A stretch of 64,000 nt of DNA. Origin: Myxococcus stipitatus DSM 14675 (lineage in GTDB: Bacteria; Myxococcota; Myxococcia; Myxococcales; Myxococcaceae). Under the pieces are notes generated by a model. The model searched no databases, was not told the origin of the DNA, and saw nothing but the letters and a program-made list of their open reading frames with translations. Shown here in pieces: positions 24,996 to 32,226 of this stretch. Numbering within the stretch: position 1 is the first letter of the stretch; the number at the start of each line of letters is the position of its first letter. Location of the stretch: NCBI RefSeq assembly GCF_000331735.1, contig NC_020126.1, forward strand, positions 7,071,501 to 7,135,500. The letters are read 5' to 3'. The position numbers were made by a program, and so were the translations under genes.

Positions 24996-25609
24996 GGTCT
25001 CGAACCCCAGAGGACCTCGCGGGCCGCTGTCCGCGCTGTTTCCTGCCGTTGCTCCTGTGTCTGTGCGCCGAGCTCCCGAGCGTCCCCACGCGCACGGAGC
25101 TGCTCGTCATCCGCCACCACAAGGAGACGCTGAAGTCGACCAACACGGCTCGCATGGCCGCGCTCGCGCTGCCGCGCTGCCGCATCGTCTCGTATGGCTC
25201 CCCGGGTCAGCCCTTCGACGCCTCCGTGCTGGAGGATGACGGCTCCACCTGGCTGCTCTTCCCGGATGCCCAGCAGGTGCCCGGGCCGGAAGCGCCTCCG
25301 CCTCGCAGGCTCATCGTCCTGGATGGGAGCTGGGGGCAGGCACGGCGCATGGTGCAGCGACTTCCCGCGCTGCGCCGCTTGCCGGGCTTGAAGCTGCCTC
25401 CACCGCCGCCGGACTCCCGACGGCTGCGCAGACCGCCGCATCCCGACGGCATGTCCACGCTGGAGGCCATGGCCGGGGCCCTGGCACATCTGGAGGGCGA
25501 GGACGTGGCGCGTCCGCTCTACGAGCTGCACGAGCGGATGATCGACCGCGTCCTCGCGAGCCGGGGACGACAGGCCTTCCCGTCCTGCGAAGAGGACGGG
25601 GAGGACTGA
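24992..25609 (+). CDS. DTW-domain protein, probable tRNA-uridine aminocarboxypropyltransferase
   Basis: 205 residues. DTW-domain (TapT/TuaA) enzymes transfer the 3-amino-3-carboxypropyl group from S-adenosylmethionine to uridine in tRNA. The N-terminal Cys set C13-x2-C16-x6-C23-x-C25 fits a zinc site. The family signature is present as LDGSWGQARRM (D111 to W114), with Ser where Thr is usual. Start overlaps the preceding gene by 4 bp, with AGGGGAA as ribosome site. Converges with the DsbD-like gene, 3 bp between stops. Confidence 0.85.
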   Translation: MRSRTPEDLAGRCPRCFLPLLLCLCAELPSVPTRTELLVIRHHKETLKSTNTARMAALALPRCRIVSYGSPGQPFDASVLEDDGSTWLLFPDAQQVPGPEAPPPRRLIVLDGSWGQARRMVQRLPALRRLPGLKLPPPPPDSRRLRRPPHPDGMSTLEAMAGALAHLEGEDVARPLYELHERMIDRVLASRGRQAFPSCEEDGED

Positions 25610-25612
25610 GCC

Positions 25613-27055
25613 TCAGCAGGAGCCGCCGTCGGTGCAGCGCGCCTTGCGCATCTCCGCGGCGAACGGCGTGGGCTCCAGGAACCCGGTGATGCGAGGCCGC
25701 GTCAGCACCGTGCCGTCCTGGGACACGAAGGCCACGGTGGGCAAGCCCTCCACGCCGAAGCGCTCCATCAGCGCGTCGAGCGCGTCCTCACTGTTGGTCG
25801 CATCAATCTTGATGTTGAGGAACTGGCCCTCGGAGGACTGGGAGATGACCTCCTGCGCCGGGTACGTCTCGCGGTCCAGCTCCTTGCAGGCCGCGCACCA
25901 GTCCGCGAAGAAGTCGATGAGCACCGGGCGGCCCTCCGCCTTCGCCTGGGCCAGCACCTTCTCGAAGTCCGCCGGCGAGAACGTCGCCTTCTTGGCCGGC
26001 ATGACGTGGTGCCACTGCCAGGACGGCGCGCGAGGAGGCTCGGCCACGCCCATGCGAACCCAGAGCGAGCCCACCGGCCCCGCGTCCAGCGCCCCGCCGC
26101 GAATCACCAGCGCGACCACCACCAGCACCACGCCCACGGCCTTGAGCGAGAACTCGCGCGAGCCTTCCTTGAACGAGCGGTGCACCGCGCCCACCAGCAC
26201 GCCCACCACCGCCAGCACACCCGCGAGCGCCGCGCCCGGCACCCGGCCCAGCTCCGCGCCCGCGGCCTTCACCACGTCGCGCGCCCACGGGGACGCGTCC
26301 TTCAGGTAGTTGAAGGCCAGCGCCACCAGCACGATGCCCAGCACGCTCTTCACCCACTCCATCCACACGCCGCTCTTGGGCAGGCGCACCGTGGACACGC
26401 CGAGGATGAAGAACGGCACGCCGATGCCCAGCGCGTAGATGAAGAGCAGCGTCGCGCCCAGGGTCGTGTTCGCCGTCTTCGCCACGAAGGCCAACAGGCC
26501 CGTCAGCACCGGCCCCGTGCAAGGCGCGGCGAGGAAGCCCGACACACTGCCCATCAGGAACGCACCCGCCACGCCCGCGCCGCCCACCGAGTTCAGCCGG
26601 TTCTGCAACCCCGAGGGCAGCGCCAGCTCGAAGGCGCCGAACATGGACGAGGCGAGCAGCAGCAGGAACACCGCGAGCCCCGTCACGACGGCGGGGTGTC
26701 CCAGCATCGAACCGAAGGCCTGACCCGTCTTCGCCGCGAGGATGCCCAGGGCGCTGAACACCACACCCATGCCGACGATGTACGACGTGGTGAGCAGCAT
26801 CGCCTTGCCGCGGCTCTCCGCCTTGCGGGCGCCGAACACCGACACGGTGATGGGGATGAGCGGATAGACGCACGGTGTCAGCGCGGTGAGCAATCCCCCA
26901 GCGAAGACGATGGCGGCGCCGAGGAAGAGGCTGCCGGACTCCAGGAAACGCGCCGCGTCGAGCTCGGTGCTGGGGCCGGTGGGCAGAAGCCACGGCACCA
27001 CGACCACCGCCACGCCCGCCAGCACGGCCAAAACTCCCAGCTTCTTGCCATTCAT
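25613..27055 (-). CDS. DsbD-type thiol:disulfide interchange protein with thioredoxin domain
   Basis: 480 residues. Carries reducing power from the cytoplasm across the inner membrane. An eight-helix DsbD/CcdA core (about residues 40-325) has the two membrane cysteines C62 (LTPCVYP) and C179 (AAPCTGP). The C-terminal thioredoxin-like domain has WCAAC (C387, C390) and the cis-Pro in GLPT. The N-terminal periplasmic DsbD-alpha domain of E. coli DsbD is missing, so an acceptor must be supplied by another protein. The protein ends with two further Cys (ARCTDGGSC), which is unusual. Confidence 0.92.
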   Translation of the reverse strand: MNGKKLGVLAVLAGVAVVVVPWLLPTGPSTELDAARFLESGSLFLGAAIVFAGGLLTALTPCVYPLIPITVSVFGARKAESRGKAMLLTTSYIVGMGVVFSALGILAAKTGQAFGSMLGHPAVVTGLAVFLLLLASSMFGAFELALPSGLQNRLNSVGGAGVAGAFLMGSVSGFLAAPCTGPVLTGLLAFVAKTANTTLGATLLFIYALGIGVPFFILGVSTVRLPKSGVWMEWVKSVLGIVLVALAFNYLKDASPWARDVVKAAGAELGRVPGAALAGVLAVVGVLVGAVHRSFKEGSREFSLKAVGVVLVVVALVIRGGALDAGPVGSLWVRMGVAEPPRAPSWQWHHVMPAKKATFSPADFEKVLAQAKAEGRPVLIDFFADWCAACKELDRETYPAQEVISQSSEGQFLNIKIDATNSEDALDALMERFGVEGLPTVAFVSQDGTVLTRPRITGFLEPTPFAAEMRKARCTDGGSC

Positions 27056-27115
27056 GTGCGCTCGGCTCCGTCGTCCCAGGGGCCCGCCTTGTATACGCAG
27101 GCCCCGGGCGGCGGG

Positions 27116-28888
27116 CTACTGCGCCGTGGGGGCAAGCGAGGGGGTAGGCACCTTCAGGCCCGCTGAACGCGCGAGCCCCATCACTCCTTCCACAGCCGCG
27201 GCGATGTAGCCAAACGGGTTCGCGCCATCCACGGCCGTGACGTGAACCTCACCCATCTTCTGCTGGAAGGCCGCGGCCACCTGGGGCAGTTGCTGCGCGA
27301 GCGTCATCTGGATGACCTCCGGGCTGATGGTGTTCTCGATGTCACGCAGCGCGCGGGCCCTCGACAGCTCCAATTCCTGGCGCGCGTTCTCCCGCCGCAC
27401 CTCCAGCTCCGCGATGGCCACCTCCGCCTCCGCGATGGCTCGCCGGGACTGCACCACTTGGAGCTGTGCCTGGAGCTTCTCCACTTCCTGGAGTTGCTCG
27501 GCCACCTGGCCCTCATGCCGCGCCGCGGCTTGCTCCTGCTCACGGCGAAGGCGCTCCAGCTCCATGCGCGCCTTCGCGTCGTCGGACTCCTGGGCGCGCC
27601 GCAGTCGCACCAGCTCGAATCCCGCCTGCGCGGCCTCCGCCTCCTGCGCCAGCTTCTGCTTCTCCTGCTCCAGCTTCGCGCGGCCCACGTCCGCGTCCTG
27701 CTCGCGCTTGAGCTTCTCCAGGTCGATGCGCGCGCGCGCCGCCTCCAGCTCCTGCTCGCGCGACAGCTTCTCCATGTCCACCTGGGCGCGGCTCGCGGCC
27801 AGCGCGCGCTCGGAGACAATCTTCGCCTCCGCCAGCCGCGCCTCGGCGCTGAGCGTCTCCAGCTTGGCCTGCTCGTCGGCCACCTGCTTCTTCTGGCGGA
27901 CGTCCTGCTCCGCGGCCAGCCGGGTGAGCGCCACCTCGCGCTCCACGGTGACCTGCTCCTGCTTGAGCGTGCGCTCCTGGGCGAGCTTCGCCTCGGCCAC
28001 GCGCGCGTCGATGGCCAGCGTCTCCAGCCGGGCCTGCTCGTCCGCGGTCTGCTTCTGCTGACGCACCTCGTCCTGCGCCGTCAGCCGCTGGAGGCTCAAT
28101 TGGCGCTCGGCCTCCGTCTCCTCGCGGTGGACGAAGCGCTCCTTGGCCAGCTCCGCCTCGCGCGCCTGACGCTCCTGCTCGCGCCGGAAGCGCGCCTGCA
28201 TGTTCTCGAAGACGGTGGAGGACAGGACGCGCACGTCCTGGATTTCAATCGTGTCCAGCAGCACGCCCCAGCCCGCGTCGGTCGTGTCCTCCAGCCGGCC
28301 TCGGCCCGACAGCACGGGCGCGATTTCGCGCACCAGCTCCGCGGCGATGCCCTCCTTGCGCCGCGTCAGGCACTCCTCCACGGAGAGGTTCGCGACGAGG
28401 CGGCGCGCGGCGCCGACGAACATCTCCCGCAGGAGGTCCGCCAGCTTCTCCTGCGCGCGCTCCGGGAAGGAGAAGTTGAGCATGCGGAACGCCACCAGCG
28501 GATCCGCGATGCGGTACACCGCCAGGCCCGTCACCTGCACGCCCACCTTCTCGTTCGTCACCTGATCCGCGGTGAACTGGAGCCGCTGGATGCTGGTGGG
28601 GACGATGGCCACCGAGTCACCCGGCAGCTTGAAGCAGCTGGCGCCCTGGCCGCTGACCTCGCGCACGCGGCCTCGGCGCATGTGGACGAGGAACTCGCTG
28701 GGCCGCGCGGTGATGAGCCCCCAGCGCTTCATCTTCTCCGGGTCCTCCGCGGGCTTCCCCGCGCGCCAACCCTCCGCGTAGCGGGTGCGCTCCAGGCCCG
28801 CCCCACCCCCGTCCATCCGGACCAGCTGCCCCCGGCCACCTTCCGCTGACTCCGCCTGCTCCTTCGTCCGCTTCGCGTTCGCGCTCAT
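27116..28888 (-). CDS. SPFH/band-7 domain protein with long repetitive coiled coil
   Basis: 590 residues with AGGAGG before ATG 28888. Residues about 55-230 resemble the SPFH (stomatin/prohibitin/flotillin) domain (LPGDSVAIVPTSIQRLQF, then NEKVGVQVTGLAVYRIADP). No transmembrane segment is visible, so it may attach peripherally or be cytoplasmic. Residues about 230-545 are an unbroken charged coiled coil with an internal duplication of about 54 residues (QKQTADEQARLETLAIDARV and its copy KKQVADEQAKLETLSAEARL). Such proteins build large scaffolds or membrane microdomains. Divergent from the isc operon across 365 bp. Confidence 0.85.
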   Translation of the reverse strand: MSANAKRTKEQAESAEGGRGQLVRMDGGGAGLERTRYAEGWRAGKPAEDPEKMKRWGLITARPSEFLVHMRRGRVREVSGQGASCFKLPGDSVAIVPTSIQRLQFTADQVTNEKVGVQVTGLAVYRIADPLVAFRMLNFSFPERAQEKLADLLREMFVGAARRLVANLSVEECLTRRKEGIAAELVREIAPVLSGRGRLEDTTDAGWGVLLDTIEIQDVRVLSSTVFENMQARFRREQERQAREAELAKERFVHREETEAERQLSLQRLTAQDEVRQQKQTADEQARLETLAIDARVAEAKLAQERTLKQEQVTVEREVALTRLAAEQDVRQKKQVADEQAKLETLSAEARLAEAKIVSERALAASRAQVDMEKLSREQELEAARARIDLEKLKREQDADVGRAKLEQEKQKLAQEAEAAQAGFELVRLRRAQESDDAKARMELERLRREQEQAAARHEGQVAEQLQEVEKLQAQLQVVQSRRAIAEAEVAIAELEVRRENARQELELSRARALRDIENTISPEVIQMTLAQQLPQVAAAFQQKMGEVHVTAVDGANPFGYIAAAVEGVMGLARSAGLKVPTPSLAPTAQ

Positions 28889-29111
28889 GCCTGCCTCCTG
28901 GCGCCCCTCCCAGGTTGCAGGCAGCCGGCCAGCCGGGCGTTTCTCCGGAAATCAAGCGCTTGGGTCCCGCCCAGGTCCTCGAATGCACCATTCCGGCGCG
29001 GGGCGCTCCAGGACGGCTCACCCGGATTGATACATCCGGTCCCGCAGTCGCCTCGCCGACATCCACTCGCCGGGTCGCCCCCTGGGCCTCTGTTCTGTGC
29101 CTTATGTTCCC

Positions 29112-29139
29112 TTGACCCGAGGGCACCCGATTTTATAAT
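29112..29139 (+). promoter_or_regulatory. Housekeeping promoter of the isc operon
   Basis: TTGACC (29112-29117), 16-bp spacer, TATAAT (29134-29139). A near-consensus sigma-70 type promoter about 115 bp before iscS; start site near 29146. It lies in the 365-bp divergent gap 28889-29253, whose left part (promoter region of the SPFH gene) shows nothing else I recognise. Confidence 0.8.
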
Positions 29140-29155
29140 TGACCAGTCCGGTCCA
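29139..29155. promoter_or_regulatory. Candidate operator over the isc start site
   Basis: TTGACC-AGTCC-GGTCCA, an inverted repeat matching in 5 of 6 arm positions and covering the predicted transcription start. Its placement fits a repressor. An Rrf2/IscR-type protein would be the natural candidate, but no iscR is present in the operon and the site is not a textbook IscR box. Confidence 0.4.
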
Positions 29156-29253
29156 CATTCATGTGAGACGGTGTATGCCTGCCGCAGCGCGCCCCCAGTG
29201 TGGCGCCGGGGTGCGGGGGCCGGTATCAGCCCTTCAGGAAGGTGTGGGAAGCA

Positions 29254-30618
29254 ATGGTGAAGCTGCCAATCTACATGGACAACCACGCCACGACGCCGAT
29301 GGATCCGCGCGTGTTGGACGTGATGCTTCCCTACCTGCGCGAGGACTTCGGCAACGCGGCCAGCCGCAACCACGTGTTCGGCTGGAAGGCCGAGGCGGCG
29401 GTGAAGAAGGCCCGTCAGCAGGTGGCGGAGCTCATCGGCGCGACGGACCAGGAGATTGTCTTCACCTCCGGCGCCACCGAGTCCGACAACCTCGCCATCA
29501 AGGGCGTCGTCGAGTACTACAAGTCGAAGGGTGACCACATCATCACCCTGAAGACCGAGCACAAGGCCATCCTGGACACCTGCAAGCGCCTGGAGCGCGT
29601 GCGCCAGGAGCGGCTGGACGAGCTGAAGCTCTTGCGCCTGGGGCAGTTGGCCGGCCGCGACGTCTCCCCCGAGGAGGTCGCCGAGCTCGCCGCGAAGCAC
29701 GACCTGGACAACGACGAGACGTACAAGAAGTGGGCGGAGCTGCCCACCGGCGGCGCGCGCGTCACGTACCTGGACGTGGAGAAGGACGGGCGCGTCAACC
29801 TGGAGAAGCTCGAGGAGGCGATGACGCCGAAGACGGTGCTCGTCTCCATCATGTTCGCCAACAACGAGATTGGCGTCGTGCAGCCCCTCGCGGAGATTGG
29901 CGCGCTGTGCCGCAAGAAGGGCGTCCTCTTCCACTGCGACGCGGTGCAGGGCATCGGCAAGGTGCCCTTCGACGTGGAGGCGATGAAGGTGGACCTGGCC
30001 TCCATCACGTCCCACAAGATGTACGGCCCCAAGGGCATCGGCGCGCTGTACGTGCGCCGCAAGCCGCGCGTGCGCATCGCCCCCATCATCGACGGCGGCG
30101 GCCACGAGCGCGGCATGCGCTCCGGCACGCTCAACGTCGCGGCCATCGTCGGCTTCGGCCACGCGGCGCAGCTCGCCCGCGAGGAGCTGGCCGATGAGGC
30201 CGCCCGCATCCTCCGCCTGCGCGAGAAGCTGAGGAAGGGCCTGACGGACGCGCTGGACATGACCATCATCAACGGGTCGATGGAGCACCGGCTGCCGGGC
30301 AACCTCAACATCTCCTTCGCCCACGCCGAGGGCGAGTCCCTGATGATGGGCATCAAGGACGTGGCGGTGTCGTCCGGGTCCGCGTGCACGTCCGCCTCGC
30401 TGGAGCCCTCCTACGTGCTGCGCGCGCTGGGCGTGGACGAGGAGCTGGCCCACAGCTCCATCCGCTTCGGGCTGGGGCGCTTCACCACCGAGGAGGAGGT
30501 CGACTACGTCGTCCAGCTCGTCGTGGACAAGGTGCGCAAGTTGCGAGACATGAGCCCCCTGTACGAGATGGCCAAGGAAGGCATCGACCTCAAGAGCATC
30601 GAGTGGACGGCGCATTAG
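29254..30618 (+). CDS. iscS: Cysteine desulfurase IscS with extra insertion
   Basis: PLP enzyme that takes sulfur from cysteine and hands it to IscU. The 454-residue protein matches IscS throughout: MDNHATTPMDPRVLD at the start, the PLP lysine in SHKMYGPKG, RRKPRVRIAPIIDGGGHERG, and the catalytic loop SSGSACTSASLEPSY with Cys378. It is 50 residues longer than E. coli IscS (404, Cys328). The difference is one block at about residues 116-166, rich in charged and helical sequence (ERLDELKLLRLGQLAGRDVS). ATG 29254 gives the family N-terminus. First gene of the isc operon. Confidence 0.97.
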   Translation: MVKLPIYMDNHATTPMDPRVLDVMLPYLREDFGNAASRNHVFGWKAEAAVKKARQQVAELIGATDQEIVFTSGATESDNLAIKGVVEYYKSKGDHIITLKTEHKAILDTCKRLERVRQERLDELKLLRLGQLAGRDVSPEEVAELAAKHDLDNDETYKKWAELPTGGARVTYLDVEKDGRVNLEKLEEAMTPKTVLVSIMFANNEIGVVQPLAEIGALCRKKGVLFHCDAVQGIGKVPFDVEAMKVDLASITSHKMYGPKGIGALYVRRKPRVRIAPIIDGGGHERGMRSGTLNVAAIVGFGHAAQLAREELADEAARILRLREKLRKGLTDALDMTIINGSMEHRLPGNLNISFAHAEGESLMMGIKDVAVSSGSACTSASLEPSYVLRALGVDEELAHSSIRFGLGRFTTEEEVDYVVQLVVDKVRKLRDMSPLYEMAKEGIDLKSIEWTAH

Positions 30619-30716
30619 CGCGCCTTTCCAGGCAATCAGTGGGGCGACTGGCCCCTCCCCCGGTGGGCATTGCCCCTCGGAACCTTTGGTGAGAAGCATC
30701 GGTTGAAGGAGCTGTC

Positions 30717-31118
30717 ATGGCTTACAGCGACAAGGTCATCGACCACTACGAGAACCCCCGCAACGTCGGGACGATGGACAAGGAAGACCCGAACGTCGGC
30801 ACCGGCCTGGTGGGTGCGCCCGCTTGCGGCGACGTGATGCGGCTGCAGCTCAAGATCTCCGACGACGGCCTCATCGAGGACGCGCGGTTCAAGACGTTCG
30901 GCTGTGGCTCCGCCATCGCGTCCTCGTCGCTCGTCACCGAGTGGGTGAAGGGCAAGACGGTGGACCAGGCGATGACCATCTCCAACAAGGACGTGGCCCG
31001 CGAGCTGGCGCTGCCGCCGGTGAAGATCCACTGCTCGGTGCTGGCCGAGGACGCCATCAAGGCGGCCATCGAGGACTTCAAGAAGAAGCGCGCCGCGCGC
31101 AAGGCCCAGGCATCGTAG
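30717..31118 (+). CDS. iscU: Iron-sulfur cluster scaffold IscU
   Basis: 133-residue scaffold on which [2Fe-2S] clusters are assembled. The three cluster Cys are present in GAPACGDV, FGCGSAIASSS and KIHCSVLAEDAI, and the LPPVK motif recognised by HscA is there (LALPPVKIH). AAGGAG lies 6 nt before ATG. The 98-bp gap from iscS contains a small GC hairpin (GGGGC-GACTG-GCCCC) that might moderate read-through. Confidence 0.97.
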   Translation: MAYSDKVIDHYENPRNVGTMDKEDPNVGTGLVGAPACGDVMRLQLKISDDGLIEDARFKTFGCGSAIASSSLVTEWVKGKTVDQAMTISNKDVARELALPPVKIHCSVLAEDAIKAAIEDFKKKRAARKAQAS

Positions 31119-31161
31119 GGCGGAGCGGTCCGCGGCATTTCGAGACTCCAGGAGGCAGACC

Positions 31162-31563
31162 ATGAGCGAACAGGCGACCCAGCAGACGACGCAGAGCCCG
31201 GGACCCACGCCCGCGCCCGTGGCGAAGGCGGCCCCCAAGGGCATCGTCCTGGCGGACAGCGCCGTGGCTCGGCTGAAGGAGCTCCTGGAGCAGCGCCAGA
31301 CGCCCGAGGCCGGCCTCCGACTTGCGGTGAAGGGCGGCGGCTGCTCCGGGCTTCAGTACTCCATGGAGTGGTCCGAGAAGTCCCGCGAGCGCGACAAGAT
31401 CTTCGAGAAGGACGGCGTGCGCGTCTTCGTGGACCCCAAGAGCTACCTGTACCTCATCGGGACGGAGCTGGTGTTCGAGCAGACGCTCATGGCCTCCGGC
31501 TTCAAGCTGAACAACCCCAACATCAAGGCCGCGTGCGGCTGCGGAGAGAGCTTCTCCGTCTGA
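31162..31563 (+). CDS. iscA: A-type iron-sulfur carrier IscA
   Basis: 133 residues; delivers or stores Fe-S clusters. The A-type Cys triad is present: one in KGGGCSGLQY and two in CGCGESFSV at the C-terminus. The first 25 residues (Gln/Thr/Pro-rich) are an extra tail compared with E. coli IscA (107). AGGAGG precedes ATG. A terminator-like hairpin follows before hscB. Confidence 0.95.
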   Translation: MSEQATQQTTQSPGPTPAPVAKAAPKGIVLADSAVARLKELLEQRQTPEAGLRLAVKGGGCSGLQYSMEWSEKSRERDKIFEKDGVRVFVDPKSYLYLIGTELVFEQTLMASGFKLNNPNIKAACGCGESFSV

Positions 31564-31586
31564 GCGTCGTTCCATTCGGGTCCCTT

Positions 31587-31640
31587 CCCTTCCGGAAGGG
31601 ACGCCGTCACGCGGGGCCCGGCCAACCACCGGGCCCCTTT
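31587..31640 (+). terminator. Terminator-like hairpins inside the isc operon
   Basis: A palindrome CCCTTCC-GGAAGGG (31587-31600) is followed by a 9-bp perfect stem GGGGCCCGG / CCGGGCCCC with a 7-nt loop and TTTCGTTTG (31613-31646). It sits between iscA and hscB, so it may terminate part of the transcripts and lower hscBA-fdx expression relative to iscSUA. Confidence 0.65.
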
Positions 31641-31668
31641 CGTTTGTCCGCCCCATGGAGCTTTCCGA

Positions 31669-32226
31669 GTGAGGACCCACTTCGACGTCTTCGGACTGAC
31701 GCGTCGCTATGACGTGGACGTGCCGGCGCTGGAGAAGCAGTACCGCGAGCTGTCGCTCCAGCTGCATCCGGACCGCGTGGCCCAGGCCGACGCGAAGGAG
31801 CGCCTCAAGGCCCTGGAGGGCACCACCGCGCTGAACGAGGCCTTCAAGACACTGAAGGACCCGGTGCGCCGCGCCTTCTACCTCCTGAAGCTGCACGGGG
31901 TGGACCTGGAGCGCGAGGACGCGGGCGCGCAGAAGGACATGCCCCTGGAGTTCCTCGAGGAGGTCATGGAGCTGCGCGAGGCGCTGGACGCCGCCATGGC
32001 GAAGAAAGACCTGGCGCGGGTGCAGGGCATGGGGACGCAGGTGGAGGGCCGGCGCAAGGCGGCGCTCGACGAGGCGGCCGGTGCCCTGCGTGCCCTGGAG
32101 GGCGGCGGGTCCGGGGAAGATGCGCAGGGGCAGGTGAGAAAGGCGTCGCACGCCCTGGGGCGGGTGCGCTACTTCACGCGCTTTCTCGAGCAGGTGGAAG
32201 CGTTCGAGGAGGAGAGTCTGTCGTGA
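31669..32226 (+). CDS. hscB: Fe-S co-chaperone HscB
   Basis: J-domain protein that brings IscU to HscA and stimulates its ATPase. 185 residues from GTG 31669, with GGAG 9 nt upstream. The J-domain begins HFDVFGLTRRYDVDVPALEK and has the HPD signature in LQLHPDRVA; the C-terminal helical IscU-binding domain follows. Its TGA overlaps the GTG of hscA (GTGA). Confidence 0.93.
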   Translation: MRTHFDVFGLTRRYDVDVPALEKQYRELSLQLHPDRVAQADAKERLKALEGTTALNEAFKTLKDPVRRAFYLLKLHGVDLEREDAGAQKDMPLEFLEEVMELREALDAAMAKKDLARVQGMGTQVEGRRKAALDEAAGALRALEGGGSGEDAQGQVRKASHALGRVRYFTRFLEQVEAFEEESLS

